Position numbers and translations under genes: made by a program. A stretch of DNA of 64,000 nucleotides from Chthonobacter albigriseus (GTDB lineage: Bacteria > Pseudomonadota > Alphaproteobacteria > Rhizobiales > Pleomorphomonadaceae): NCBI RefSeq assembly GCF_013839445.1, contig NZ_JACDIT010000009.1, positions 1 to 64,000 of the forward strand. Direction: 5' to 3'. The notes under the pieces were generated by a model. The model was not told where the DNA came from. It worked only from the letters and a program-made list of their open reading frames with translations, and made no database searches. Below are positions 17,896 through 25,867 of this stretch, piece by piece. How positions within the stretch are numbered: position 1 is the first letter of the stretch; each line of letters begins with the position of its first letter.

Positions 17896-18504
17896 TCAGC
17901 CAAGCACCACCCGTGCGAAGGATCGCGCGATCTCCACCGCCTCCGCGGGCGAGAACGTCGTGGAATCAAGGCAGTGCTCCAGCCACAGCCCGTCCACCAG
18001 GGCGGTGATGGCGATGCCGGTGAGCCGCGTGTCGAGCGGCCGTCCGCGCGCCTCGGCGATCGCGGCCAGGATGGTTTCCAACTGCGCGCGGTTGCCGGCA
18101 TAGATTTCCGCGTGGACCTGCCGGACCCGCGGATCGCGTCGCACCAGCGACCAGAACGCCAGCCACGTGGAGAGCAGATCCGCGTCCAGGATCGGCGGCC
18201 GGAAGTTCGCCTCCAGGAACGCGTCGAGCCGCGCATAGGGGTCGTCGCCTGCCGCCGCAATGGCGCCGTCGATCGCCGCCGACACCCGTTCGCCGACGAA
18301 GCGGTAGGTGTCGAGGATCAACTGGTCCATCGACCCGAAATGGTGCCGGATCAGCCCCGCGGACACCCCGGCCCGCGCTGCGACCTCGCGCACCGACGTT
18401 CCCGCCACACCCAACTCCGCCAGGCACTGCGCCGTCGCCGCGATCAGGTCCGCACGCCGGGTTTCCGGGTCTTCACGGGTGAACTTGGGTCTGCTGAGCG
18501 CCAC
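17896..18504 (-). CDS. TetR-family regulator, BetI-like
   Basis: A 202-residue TetR-type repressor. The HTH VREVAARAGVSAGLIRHHFG lies near residues 39-58, and the C-terminal domain, with an LDAFLEANF and YAGNRAQ pattern, matches the BetI-like TetR_C_6 group. It is immediately upstream of the deacylase and transporter genes on the same strand, so it is the most likely local regulator of that cluster. The ligand is unknown. Confidence 0.9.
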   Translation of the reverse strand: MALSRPKFTREDPETRRADLIAATAQCLAELGVAGTSVREVAARAGVSAGLIRHHFGSMDQLILDTYRFVGERVSAAIDGAIAAAGDDPYARLDAFLEANFRPPILDADLLSTWLAFWSLVRRDPRVRQVHAEIYAGNRAQLETILAAIAEARGRPLDTRLTGIAITALVDGLWLEHCLDSTTFSPAEAVEIARSFARVVLG

Positions 18505-18739
18505 GGGATGTCAACCGTCAGTCGTCTTCGGAACCGCGACCGTAGATCAGACCCGCCGTCGAGGGAAGCGGGGGCGCCGGAGGGACAAGGCGATGCCCGC
18601 AGAGCCACGCCGCTCGCCAGCTTGGAACCCGTCGCTAGACAAGGACCGCGCGCGAACCGCCACAACGGATACGGCAGTGAATCCACCTCGTAACGACAAT
18701 CCAGTTCAGCAGCCGGGCGTAGGTGCACTTAAAATCGGT

Positions 18740-20212
18740 TCATTCACTTCCCACCGCCCGCTTGACAACGTTTCGGTCAACCGCAGCCACCGCGTCCTCG
18801 AAAACCCGCCCGACCCCGATCACCACCGTCGGACCCTTCTCGATCACCCCGTCCGTCAGCAGGTCGCGCAGCCTGAGCGGCACCAGCTTCTGCCCGCTCT
18901 GCCCGATGGCGTAGCCGAGCACCACCGGCGTCGCCTCGGGCAGCCCTTCCCGGATCAACCGCTCTGCGATGCCCGACGAGGTGCGCCCGCCCATGTAGAC
19001 GATCAGCGTCGTCTCCGGATCCGCGAGGCCCTTCCAGTCCAGGTGCTCGTCGAGCTCGCCGCTCTTGCCGTGCCCGGTGACGAAGCGGATCGAATGCGAC
19101 GCGTCGCGATGGGTGAGCGACACGCCGAGCGCGGACGCCATCGCGATACCCGCGGTGATGCCCGGCACCACCTCCACCGGCACGTTCTCGCGCTGCAGCG
19201 CTGCGATTTCCTCGCCGGCCCGGCCGAACACCATCGGGTCGCCGGCCTTCAGTCGCACGATGCGCCGGCCCTGGCGCGCCAGGCTGATCATCAGGTCGTT
19301 GATGTCCTCCTGCCGGCAGCTGTCGCGCCCGCCGCGCTTGCCCACCATCACGCGCTTGGCCTCGCGCCGCGCCAGTTCAAGAATGTCGGGCGAGACGAGG
19401 TCGTCGAACAGGATCACGTCCGCCGACTGCAGCGCGCGCACGGCTTTCAGCGTCAGAAGGTCGGCCTCGCCCGGCCCGGCCCCCACCAGAACCACCCGCC
19501 CGCGCGCACCATCGCCCGACGACGCGATGCGGCCGGCGGCATCCATCAGCGCCCGCTCGTCGCCCTCCGCCGGCGCCGGCCCGAACGCCCTCTCCGCCAG
19601 GTGGTCCCAGAAGCTGCGCCGCTCCGCCCCGGGCTTCAGCCGCTCGTTCACCGTCTCTCGCACGCGCTTGGCAAGCGCGCCCCAAGCGGCCAGCGACGGC
19701 GGCAGCAGCGCCTCGATCTTGCGGCGGATCGCCTGCCCCAGCACCGGCGCCGCGCCATCCGTGGAGATGCCGATCACCACTGGCGACCGGTTGACGATCG
19801 AGCCGAACTGGACGTCGCAGAACTCCGGCTTGTCCACCACGTTGCACACCACGCCGGCCGCCTTGGCCGCGCATCGGAACGCCCAAGCCTCGCCCTCCCC
19901 CTCCGCGTCGCAGAGCGCGAACACCGGCCGCGGCTCGAAAACGTCCAGCGCCCACGGCCGCACGTGCAGTGTCAGGCTGCCGCCCTCGACCCCGCGCGCC
20001 ACCAGCGCTTCCATCTCCTCCGCGGGCTCGGCAGCATAGACCGCGACATCCGCCCCGGCCGCCGCCAGCAGTTCGGCCTTCCAGGCTGCCCCGGCACCGC
20101 CGCCGGCCACGATCACCCGTTTGCCCGTCAGTTCCATGAACAGGGGCAGCTTGGCGAGCCGACCCATCCGGGCGGGCGCGGCCTCGCGGGGCGATCGGGG
20201 AGAAGGCGCCAT
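18740..20212 (-). CDS. cysG: Siroheme synthase CysG
   Basis: A 490-residue trifunctional enzyme making siroheme from uroporphyrinogen III. The N-terminal precorrin-2 dehydrogenase/ferrochelatase part begins with KRVIVAGGGAGAAWKAELL, and the STDGAAPVLGQAIRRKIE motif lies near residue 150. The C-terminal uroporphyrinogen III methyltransferase part starts with VVLVGAGPGEADLLTLKA near residue 240 and includes RLKAGDPMVFGRAGEE and MASALGVSLTHRD. The start follows a GGAGA motif contained in the small upstream ORF. An internal ATG 15 codons in is an alternative. No sulfite or nitrite reductase genes adjoin it. Confidence 0.95.
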   Translation of the reverse strand: MAPSPRSPREAAPARMGRLAKLPLFMELTGKRVIVAGGGAGAAWKAELLAAAGADVAVYAAEPAEEMEALVARGVEGGSLTLHVRPWALDVFEPRPVFALCDAEGEGEAWAFRCAAKAAGVVCNVVDKPEFCDVQFGSIVNRSPVVIGISTDGAAPVLGQAIRRKIEALLPPSLAAWGALAKRVRETVNERLKPGAERRSFWDHLAERAFGPAPAEGDERALMDAAGRIASSGDGARGRVVLVGAGPGEADLLTLKAVRALQSADVILFDDLVSPDILELARREAKRVMVGKRGGRDSCRQEDINDLMISLARQGRRIVRLKAGDPMVFGRAGEEIAALQRENVPVEVVPGITAGIAMASALGVSLTHRDASHSIRFVTGHGKSGELDEHLDWKGLADPETTLIVYMGGRTSSGIAERLIREGLPEATPVVLGYAIGQSGQKLVPLRLRDLLTDGVIEKGPTVVIGVGRVFEDAVAAVDRNVVKRAVGSE

Positions 20213-20215
20213 GGT

Positions 20216-20323
20216 TCAGGTCTCCAGATGCTGCGGCGGTATCAGCCACGGTTCGCCGTTGGCATCAAGCCAAACCTGCAAGATCCCTGCCGCGTCCCGC
20301 TGCCCCGCGGCGGCACACCGCAT
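20216..20323 (-). CDS. Possible 35-residue ORF coupled to kdgK
   Basis: The ATG overlaps the kdgK stop codon as TGATG and the frame ends three bases before the cysG start, with its last codons containing the cysG ribosome-binding site. The predicted peptide ends in VWLDANGEPWLIPPQHLET. Codons in the second half are less biased to G/C at third positions than the neighbours. The tight packing argues for translation; the short length and lack of any family recognition argue against function. It could be a remnant of a longer gene. Confidence 0.35.
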   Translation of the reverse strand: MRCAAAGQRDAAGILQVWLDANGEPWLIPPQHLET

Positions 20324-21246
20324 CACGGCTTCAGGTCGGCCATCTCCCGCATCGGCGCAAGGGCGCCCTTGACGCCGATCACACGTGCCGCGACCGCGTG
20401 ACCCAGCCGGGCAGCCTCCACCGGCGCCCAGCCGGCCAGCCGCGCTGTCAGATAGCCGGCGTTGAAGCTGTCGCCCGCGCCCGTGGTGTCGACCGGCTCG
20501 GCAACCGAAACCGCCGGCACCCTCTCCATCCGCCCGTCGAAGGCGACGATGCACGGATCGGCCCCGGCCTTCAGCACCACCTCCGGCACGCCGTAGCCCG
20601 TCACCCGTGCGATCTCAGCCGCGGGATCGGCATCGCCGTAGAGATCCTTCTCGTCCGGCCACGTCGGCAGCGCGACGGTGGCGACCCGGTAGCCGTCGGC
20701 GATCGCCGCCTTCATCGTCTCCGCATCGGGCCAAAGCCGCGGCCGCACGTTCGGATCATAGGCCACCAGCCCGCCGCGCGCCCGCACCGCGGCGAGAGCA
20801 TCGAGCAGTGTCCGCCGATCCTCCGGCGACAGGATCGCCAGCGTGATCCCGGAGAAATACACCGCATCCGCATCCGCCAGCGCCGCGACGAGGTGGTCCT
20901 GGTCGGCGGCCAGCAACCGCGCCGCCGAGGTTTCCCGCCAATAGGAGAACGACCGTTCGTGGCCATCGAGGTGGATCGCGTAGAGCCCAACCGGCCGCCC
21001 CTTCACCGAAAGGATCCGAGACGCGTCCATTCCGGACGCCGAGATGAATCGCCTCAACTCATCAGACAACCGATCGTCCCCGAGCGCCGTCACATAGCGC
21101 ACGGTCCAAGCTGAGGGGTCGCTGAGCGCCCGGACGTACCAGGCGGTATTGAACGTATCGCCGGCGAAACCTTGGCGGTATAGCCCTTCGCCCACCGCGG
21201 AAAGCTCGATCATGCACTCGCCGATGCTGGCAAAAACGCGGCTCAC
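20323..21246 (-). CDS. kdgK: 2-keto-3-deoxygluconate kinase
   Basis: A 307-residue PfkB/ribokinase-family sugar kinase that phosphorylates 2-keto-3-deoxygluconate to KDPG. The C-terminal catalytic motif DTTGAGDSFNAGYL (near residue 262) and N-terminal GECMIEL are present, as in KdgK proteins. GTG at 21246 is chosen because GGGAGGAAA precedes it; the frame stays open to an ATG ten codons further upstream, but the ribosome-binding site would then lie inside the gene. It is divergent from uxaC and supplies the last step of the uronate pathway encoded alongside. The KDPG aldolase gene is not in the window. Confidence 0.9.
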   Translation of the reverse strand: MSRVFASIGECMIELSAVGEGLYRQGFAGDTFNTAWYVRALSDPSAWTVRYVTALGDDRLSDELRRFISASGMDASRILSVKGRPVGLYAIHLDGHERSFSYWRETSAARLLAADQDHLVAALADADAVYFSGITLAILSPEDRRTLLDALAAVRARGGLVAYDPNVRPRLWPDAETMKAAIADGYRVATVALPTWPDEKDLYGDADPAAEIARVTGYGVPEVVLKAGADPCIVAFDGRMERVPAVSVAEPVDTTGAGDSFNAGYLTARLAGWAPVEAARLGHAVAARVIGVKGALAPMREMADLKP

Positions 21247-21326
21247 GGCCCGGTTTCCTCCCTGACTGCAGTCCATCCGTGCCAGCCATGGCACCGAACC
21301 GGCCTGCACGTCAAATCCTCCCGCAT

Positions 21327-21357
21327 ATTCATCATCTGAGTTTCGAAAAATTCATCA
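21327..21357. promoter_or_regulatory. Direct repeats ATTCATCA between kdgK and uxaC
   Basis: Two copies of ATTCATCA, starting at 21327 and 21350 (23 bases apart), flank a TTTCGAAA palindrome in the A/T-rich middle of the kdgK-uxaC divergent region. Position and spacing suggest an operator for the locus's GntR-type regulator. This is inferred from the pattern only. Confidence 0.35.
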
Positions 21358-21496
21358 CACCACTTGACGACAGAGGTCGCCTCAAGGATGGTACGCCCGA
21401 GCCGGACGGTCGGCTGCCAACCCCGTGCTTTGGGGTGTCGTAGGCCCGTCGGGAGAACGGGCGAACCGGCCGGCTTCGCATTGGGGAGGATGGTGA

Positions 21497-22900
21497 GTGC
21501 TGATCCACGACGACCGGCTGTTCCCGGCCGATCCCTCGACGCGCGGGGTTGCCCGCCGGCTTTATGCCGAAGTGCGCAACCTGCCCATCGTCAGCCCGCA
21601 CGGCCACACCGATCCGCGCTGGTATGCCGAGAACGAACGGTTCCCGGATCCCGCCCAGCTGTTCGTGGTGCCCGACCACTACATCTTCCGCATGCTGCTC
21701 TCCCAGGGCATCGATCTCGCCCGGCTCGGCGTCCCCCGCCGCGACGACGGACCGGTGGAGACCGACGGACGCCTGATCTGGGATCTGTTCGCAGCCAACT
21801 ACTATCTCTTCCGCGGCACGCCGACGCGCAGCTGGCTGGACCACGCCTTCGCCACCCTGTTCGACCTGGAAGTCCGCCTCTCCCCGGAAACCGCCGACCT
21901 CTACTACGACCGGATCGCGGAGCGGCTGGCCACCGACGCCTACCGGCCCCGCGCCCTCTTCGAGCGCTTCAACATCGAGGTGATCGCCACCACGGAAAGC
22001 CCGCTTGACGACCTGAAGTGGCACGCCATGATCCGCGACAGCGGCTGGTCCGGGCGCGTCATCACCGCCTACCGCCCCGATCCCGTCGTCGATCCCGAGT
22101 TCGAGGGCTTCGCCGCCAACCTCGCTCGCTTCGGCGAGATCACCGGCTGCGACGTCGCCACCTACGCCGGCTACCTGGAGGCTCACCGGGTCCGCCGCGC
22201 CTTCTTCAAGTCCTTCGGCGCGACCAGCACCGACCACGGCCACATCTCCGCCCGCACGGCCGACCTGTCCCGCATCGATGCCGAACGCCTCTATGCCGCC
22301 GTCCGCACCGGCGGCGGAACGGCCGCCGAGGCCGATCTCTTCCGCGCCCAGATGCTGACCGAGATGGCGCGCATGAGCCTCGACGACGGCCTCGTCATGC
22401 AGATCCACCCGGGCTCCCGCCGCAACCACTCGCCGGCCCTCTTCGATCGCTTCGGGCGCGACCGCGGCTGCGACATTCCCGGCCGCACAGACTACGTGTC
22501 CGACCTGAAGCCGCTGCTCGACGCCGTGGGCATGGAGCCGGGCCTCACCATCATCCTCTTCACCCTCGACGAAACCACCTATTCCCGCGAACTCGCCCCG
22601 CTCGCCGGCGTCTATCCCGCGCTGAAGCTGGGCCCGGCCTGGTGGTTCCACGACAGCCCAGAGGGGATGATGCGCTACCGCGAACTCGTCACCGAAACGG
22701 CCGGCTTCCAGAACACGGTCGGTTTCAACGACGACACCCGCGCCTTTCCGTCCATTCCCGCCCGCCACGATGTCGCCCGGCGGGTGGACTGCGCCTTTCT
22801 CGCCCGGTTGGTGGTCGAACACCGGCTGGACGAGGACGAAGCGGCCGAGGTGGCCCGCGACCTCGCCTACGGGCTGGCCAAGCGGGCCTACAAGCTCTGA
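21497..22900 (+). CDS. uxaC: Uronate isomerase
   Basis: A 467-residue glucuronate/galacturonate isomerase of the amidohydrolase-related UxaC family, converting D-glucuronate to fructuronate and D-galacturonate to tagaturonate. The N-terminal LPIVSPHGHTDPRWY metal-binding motif, TTESPLDDL, and the C-terminal VGFNDDTRAFPSIPARHDVARR are characteristic, and the length matches the family. GTG at 21497 is the start, with GGGGAGGA seven bases before. It opens the long forward uronate gene set. Confidence 0.95.
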   Translation: MLIHDDRLFPADPSTRGVARRLYAEVRNLPIVSPHGHTDPRWYAENERFPDPAQLFVVPDHYIFRMLLSQGIDLARLGVPRRDDGPVETDGRLIWDLFAANYYLFRGTPTRSWLDHAFATLFDLEVRLSPETADLYYDRIAERLATDAYRPRALFERFNIEVIATTESPLDDLKWHAMIRDSGWSGRVITAYRPDPVVDPEFEGFAANLARFGEITGCDVATYAGYLEAHRVRRAFFKSFGATSTDHGHISARTADLSRIDAERLYAAVRTGGGTAAEADLFRAQMLTEMARMSLDDGLVMQIHPGSRRNHSPALFDRFGRDRGCDIPGRTDYVSDLKPLLDAVGMEPGLTIILFTLDETTYSRELAPLAGVYPALKLGPAWWFHDSPEGMMRYRELVTETAGFQNTVGFNDDTRAFPSIPARHDVARRVDCAFLARLVVEHRLDEDEAAEVARDLAYGLAKRAYKL

Positions 22901-22948
22901 CGCCAACGACAGAAGACTTGTTCAGAAGACCAGTGGAGGAGACCTGAC

Positions 22949-23929
22949 ATGTTCCGTTTCAAGACGTTCACCGCCGCCATCGCCGTTGCGGCCGCGCTCG
23001 CCGGCAGCCCGGCGCTTGCTGCCGACATCACCCTGCGCTCGGCCGACATCCATCCGGACGGCTACCCGACCGTCGACGCCGTGAAGTTCATGGGTGATCT
23101 CGTCAAGGAGCGCACCGGCGGCCGCATCGAGATCCAGGTGTTCAACAACCGCCAGCTCGGCGAAGAGAAGGACACCATCGAGCAGACGCGCTTCGGCGTC
23201 ATCGACATGAACCGCATCAACCTGGCGCCGCTCAACAACCTGGTGCCGCAGACGGTCGTGCCGGCCCTGCCCTTCATCTTCCGGTCCACCGACCACATGC
23301 ACAAGGTGATGGACGGCCCGATCGGCGAGCAGATCCTCGCCGCCCTGGAGCCGCACGGCCTGATCGGGCTCGCCTTCTACGACAGCGGCGCCCGGTCCTT
23401 CTACACCGTCAACAAGCAGATCAAGTCGATCGAAGACGTCAAGGGCATGAAGATCCGCGTCCAGCAGTCCGACATGTGGCTCGCCACCATGGAGGCCCTC
23501 GGCGCCAACCCGACGCCGATGTCCATGGGCGAGGTCTACTCCTCGCTCGAGACAGGCGTGATCGACGGCGCCGAGAACAACTGGCCGAGCTACGAGAGCT
23601 CCAAGCACTACGAGATCGCCAAGTTCTACACCCTCAGCCAGCACTCCATGTCGCCGGAAGTGCTCGTCGTCTCCAAGATCAGCTGGGACAAGCTCTCGCC
23701 GGAGGACCAGGCGATCCTGAAGGCCGCCGCCAAGGAATCCGTCCCCAAGATGCGCGAACTCTGGCAGGCGCGTGAGGCCAAGTCGGAAGCCGTGGTTCGC
23801 GAGGCCGGCTCCACTGTCGCCGAGATCGACAAGCAGCCCTTCATCGACGCCATGAAGCCGGTCTACGAGCGCTTCGCCAACACGCCTGAGCTTCAGGACC
23901 TCGTCCAGAAGATCCAGGCCACCGAGTAG
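22949..23929 (+). CDS. TRAP transporter solute-binding protein (DctP family)
   Basis: A 326-residue periplasmic binding protein of a TRAP transporter, with signal peptide FRFKTFTAAIAVAAALAGSPALA. The mature part has the DctP features GVIDMNRINLAPL and YDSGARSFYTVNKQIKSIEDVKGMKIRV, including the conserved carboxylate-binding arginine in KIRV. GAENNWPSYESSKHYE and the uronate gene context point to hexuronates or their derivatives as ligands, which is inference. A GC-rich stem-loop separates it from the permease genes. Confidence 0.93.
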   Translation: MFRFKTFTAAIAVAAALAGSPALAADITLRSADIHPDGYPTVDAVKFMGDLVKERTGGRIEIQVFNNRQLGEEKDTIEQTRFGVIDMNRINLAPLNNLVPQTVVPALPFIFRSTDHMHKVMDGPIGEQILAALEPHGLIGLAFYDSGARSFYTVNKQIKSIEDVKGMKIRVQQSDMWLATMEALGANPTPMSMGEVYSSLETGVIDGAENNWPSYESSKHYEIAKFYTLSQHSMSPEVLVVSKISWDKLSPEDQAILKAAAKESVPKMRELWQAREAKSEAVVREAGSTVAEIDKQPFIDAMKPVYERFANTPELQDLVQKIQATE

Positions 23930-23962
23930 TCGCTCCGGCGACACCGGCAATCGACGAGGTCT

Positions 23963-23988
23963 CCGGCGGCGCCCACCCGCGCCGCCGG
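23963..23988 (+). other. Intercistronic stem-loop after TRAP binding-protein gene
   Basis: CCGGCGGCGC and GCGCCGCCGG form a perfect 10-bp stem with a 6-base loop, 33 bases after the binding-protein stop. It lacks a T-run. It probably protects the upstream mRNA or limits read-through, giving more binding protein than permease. Confidence 0.6.
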
Positions 23989-24023
23989 GGCCACTTCACC
24001 TCGCCATCAACCAGGCCCCGCGA

Positions 24024-24560
24024 ATGACCTCCAGACCCTTCCCTCTGATCCGGCGCATCCTCGACATGATCGCCACCGGCGCGCTCTGGCTGGCCGGCCT
24101 GGGCCTCGTCGCCATGACGGGCATCGTCGGCTGGCAGGTCTTCGGCCGCTACGTGCTGAACGCCACGCCGATCTGGTCGGAACCGCTCACGCTGCAGCTG
24201 ATGAGCTGGTTCATCCTGTTCGGCGCCGCCGTTGGTGTGCGCGAGAACTTCCATCTGGGGCTGGACCTCCTGCACTACCTCCTCCCCGAGGCTGTCGGCC
24301 GCGTGTTCGACGTCATCACCCTGGTGCTGATGATCGGCTTCGGCCTTGCCATGGCCTGGTACTCCACAGAGCTCGCCATCGGCACCTGGACGGCGACCCT
24401 CCCGGCCCTTGGCTGGCCCGGCAGCTTCGACTTCATCCCCCTCGCCATCGGCGGCGTGCTGATCGCCGTCTTCTCCGCCGAACGCCTCGTCGACCTCCTC
24501 ACCGGCACCCGCCCGGTGGTGGTCGAGGGTGAGAACGTCGCCAACATCGAGGTTGTGTGA
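24024..24560 (+). CDS. TRAP transporter small permease (DctQ family)
   Basis: A 178-residue membrane protein with four hydrophobic helices and the DctQ-type segments VFGRYVLNATPIWSEPLTL and GVRENFHLGLDLL. It pairs with the large permease whose start overlaps its stop as TGATG, so the two are translationally coupled. Confidence 0.92.
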   Translation: MTSRPFPLIRRILDMIATGALWLAGLGLVAMTGIVGWQVFGRYVLNATPIWSEPLTLQLMSWFILFGAAVGVRENFHLGLDLLHYLLPEAVGRVFDVITLVLMIGFGLAMAWYSTELAIGTWTATLPALGWPGSFDFIPLAIGGVLIAVFSAERLVDLLTGTRPVVVEGENVANIEVV

Positions 24561-25840
24561 TGGAGCTCTGGGTTCTCTTCGGCACCTTCACGGTGCTCAT
24601 CCTGATCGGCATGCCGATTGCCTTCTGCCTCGGCATCTCCGCCCTCGCCACCGTGCTGACCATGGGCCTGCCGCCGGTGGTCGTGTTCCAGCAGATCAAC
24701 TCCGGCATGAACGCCTTCGCCATGATGGCGATCCCGTTCTTCATCTTCGCCGGCGACCTGATGATCCGCGGCGGCATCGCCGAGCGCCTCGTCGCCTTCG
24801 CCGCCTCTCTCGTTGGGCATCTGCGCGGCGGACTTGGTCAGGTGAACGTGGTCGCCTCCACCCTCTTCGGCGGCATCTCCGGCTCGGCCGTCGCCGACGC
24901 CTCGGCGATCGGCGGCCTGATGATCCCGCAGATGGAGAAGCGCGGCTACGACCGGGACTACGCGGTCAACGTCACCGTCCATTCCGCCATCATCGCGCTG
25001 ATGATCCCGCCCTCGCACAACATGATCATCTACTCGATCGCCGCCGGTGGAAACGTCTCGGTCGCCGACCTCTTCACCGCCGGCATCATCCCCGGCCTGC
25101 TGCTCGCCGCCGCGCTGATGCTCACCGCCTGGTGGGTCGCGCGCTGGCGCGGCTATCCCTCCGGCACCTTCCCCGGCGTCGCCGCGGTCGGTCGCGCGCT
25201 GCTGGTCTCCCTCCCAGGCCTGCTCCTCATCGGCATCATCTTCGGCGGCGTCCGCTCCGGCGTCTTCACCGCCACGGAAAGCTCCTGCATCGCGGTGATC
25301 TACGCCGCCCTGGTCGCGCTCTTCGTCTACCGCGAGCTCGACTGGTCCGGCTTCGTGGAAGCCACCCTCGGCGCCGTGCGCACCACGGCCATGGTGCTCC
25401 TCGTCATCGGCACGGCCGGCGCTTTCGGCTGGTTGATGGCCTTCCTCCAGGTGCAGACGTCGCTGGTGACTGCGCTTCAGGCGGTCTCCGACAACCCGAT
25501 CGTCATCCTGCTCCTCATCAACGTTGCGCTGCTGCTGCTCGGCACCTTCATGGACATGGCCCCGATGATCATCATCGCGACCCCGGTCCTCCTGCCTGTG
25601 GTCAAGGCCTTCGAAGTCGATCCCGTGCACTTCGGCGTCATCCTGATCCTCAACGCCGGCATCGGCCTCAACACGCCGCCGGTGGGGTCGGTGCTCTTCG
25701 TGGGCTGTGCTGTGGGCAAGATCACCATTCGCGAGGTGATGAAGACCATCTGGCCCTTCTTCGGCGCGTCTGTTCTGGTGTTGCTGCTCGTCACCTACAT
25801 CCCGGCGCTGTCGCTGTGGCTGCCGGCGGCGTTCCGCTGA
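24560..25840 (+). CDS. TRAP transporter large permease (DctM family)
   Basis: A 426-residue polytopic membrane protein and the transport-catalysing subunit of the TRAP system. The N-terminal GMPIAFCLGISAL helix, IPFFIFAGDLMIRGGIAERLV, FGGISGSAVADASAIGGLMIPQM and the C-terminal INTPPVGS-like GLNTPPVGSVLFVG are family hallmarks. The ATG overlapping the DctQ stop is preferred; a GTG one codon earlier is an alternative. Confidence 0.93.
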   Translation: MELWVLFGTFTVLILIGMPIAFCLGISALATVLTMGLPPVVVFQQINSGMNAFAMMAIPFFIFAGDLMIRGGIAERLVAFAASLVGHLRGGLGQVNVVASTLFGGISGSAVADASAIGGLMIPQMEKRGYDRDYAVNVTVHSAIIALMIPPSHNMIIYSIAAGGNVSVADLFTAGIIPGLLLAAALMLTAWWVARWRGYPSGTFPGVAAVGRALLVSLPGLLLIGIIFGGVRSGVFTATESSCIAVIYAALVALFVYRELDWSGFVEATLGAVRTTAMVLLVIGTAGAFGWLMAFLQVQTSLVTALQAVSDNPIVILLLINVALLLLGTFMDMAPMIIIATPVLLPVVKAFEVDPVHFGVILILNAGIGLNTPPVGSVLFVGCAVGKITIREVMKTIWPFFGASVLVLLLVTYIPALSLWLPAAFR

Positions 25841-25867
25841 CGCAACCCCCAAAAGGCCTCGCATACC

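Noticed and set aside
11593-18504. Single operon for methylarginine or ectoine breakdown
   Set aside because: The genes change strand twice, there is no ATPase, and the deacylase lacks features that would assign it to DoeB; the substrate link is too weak.
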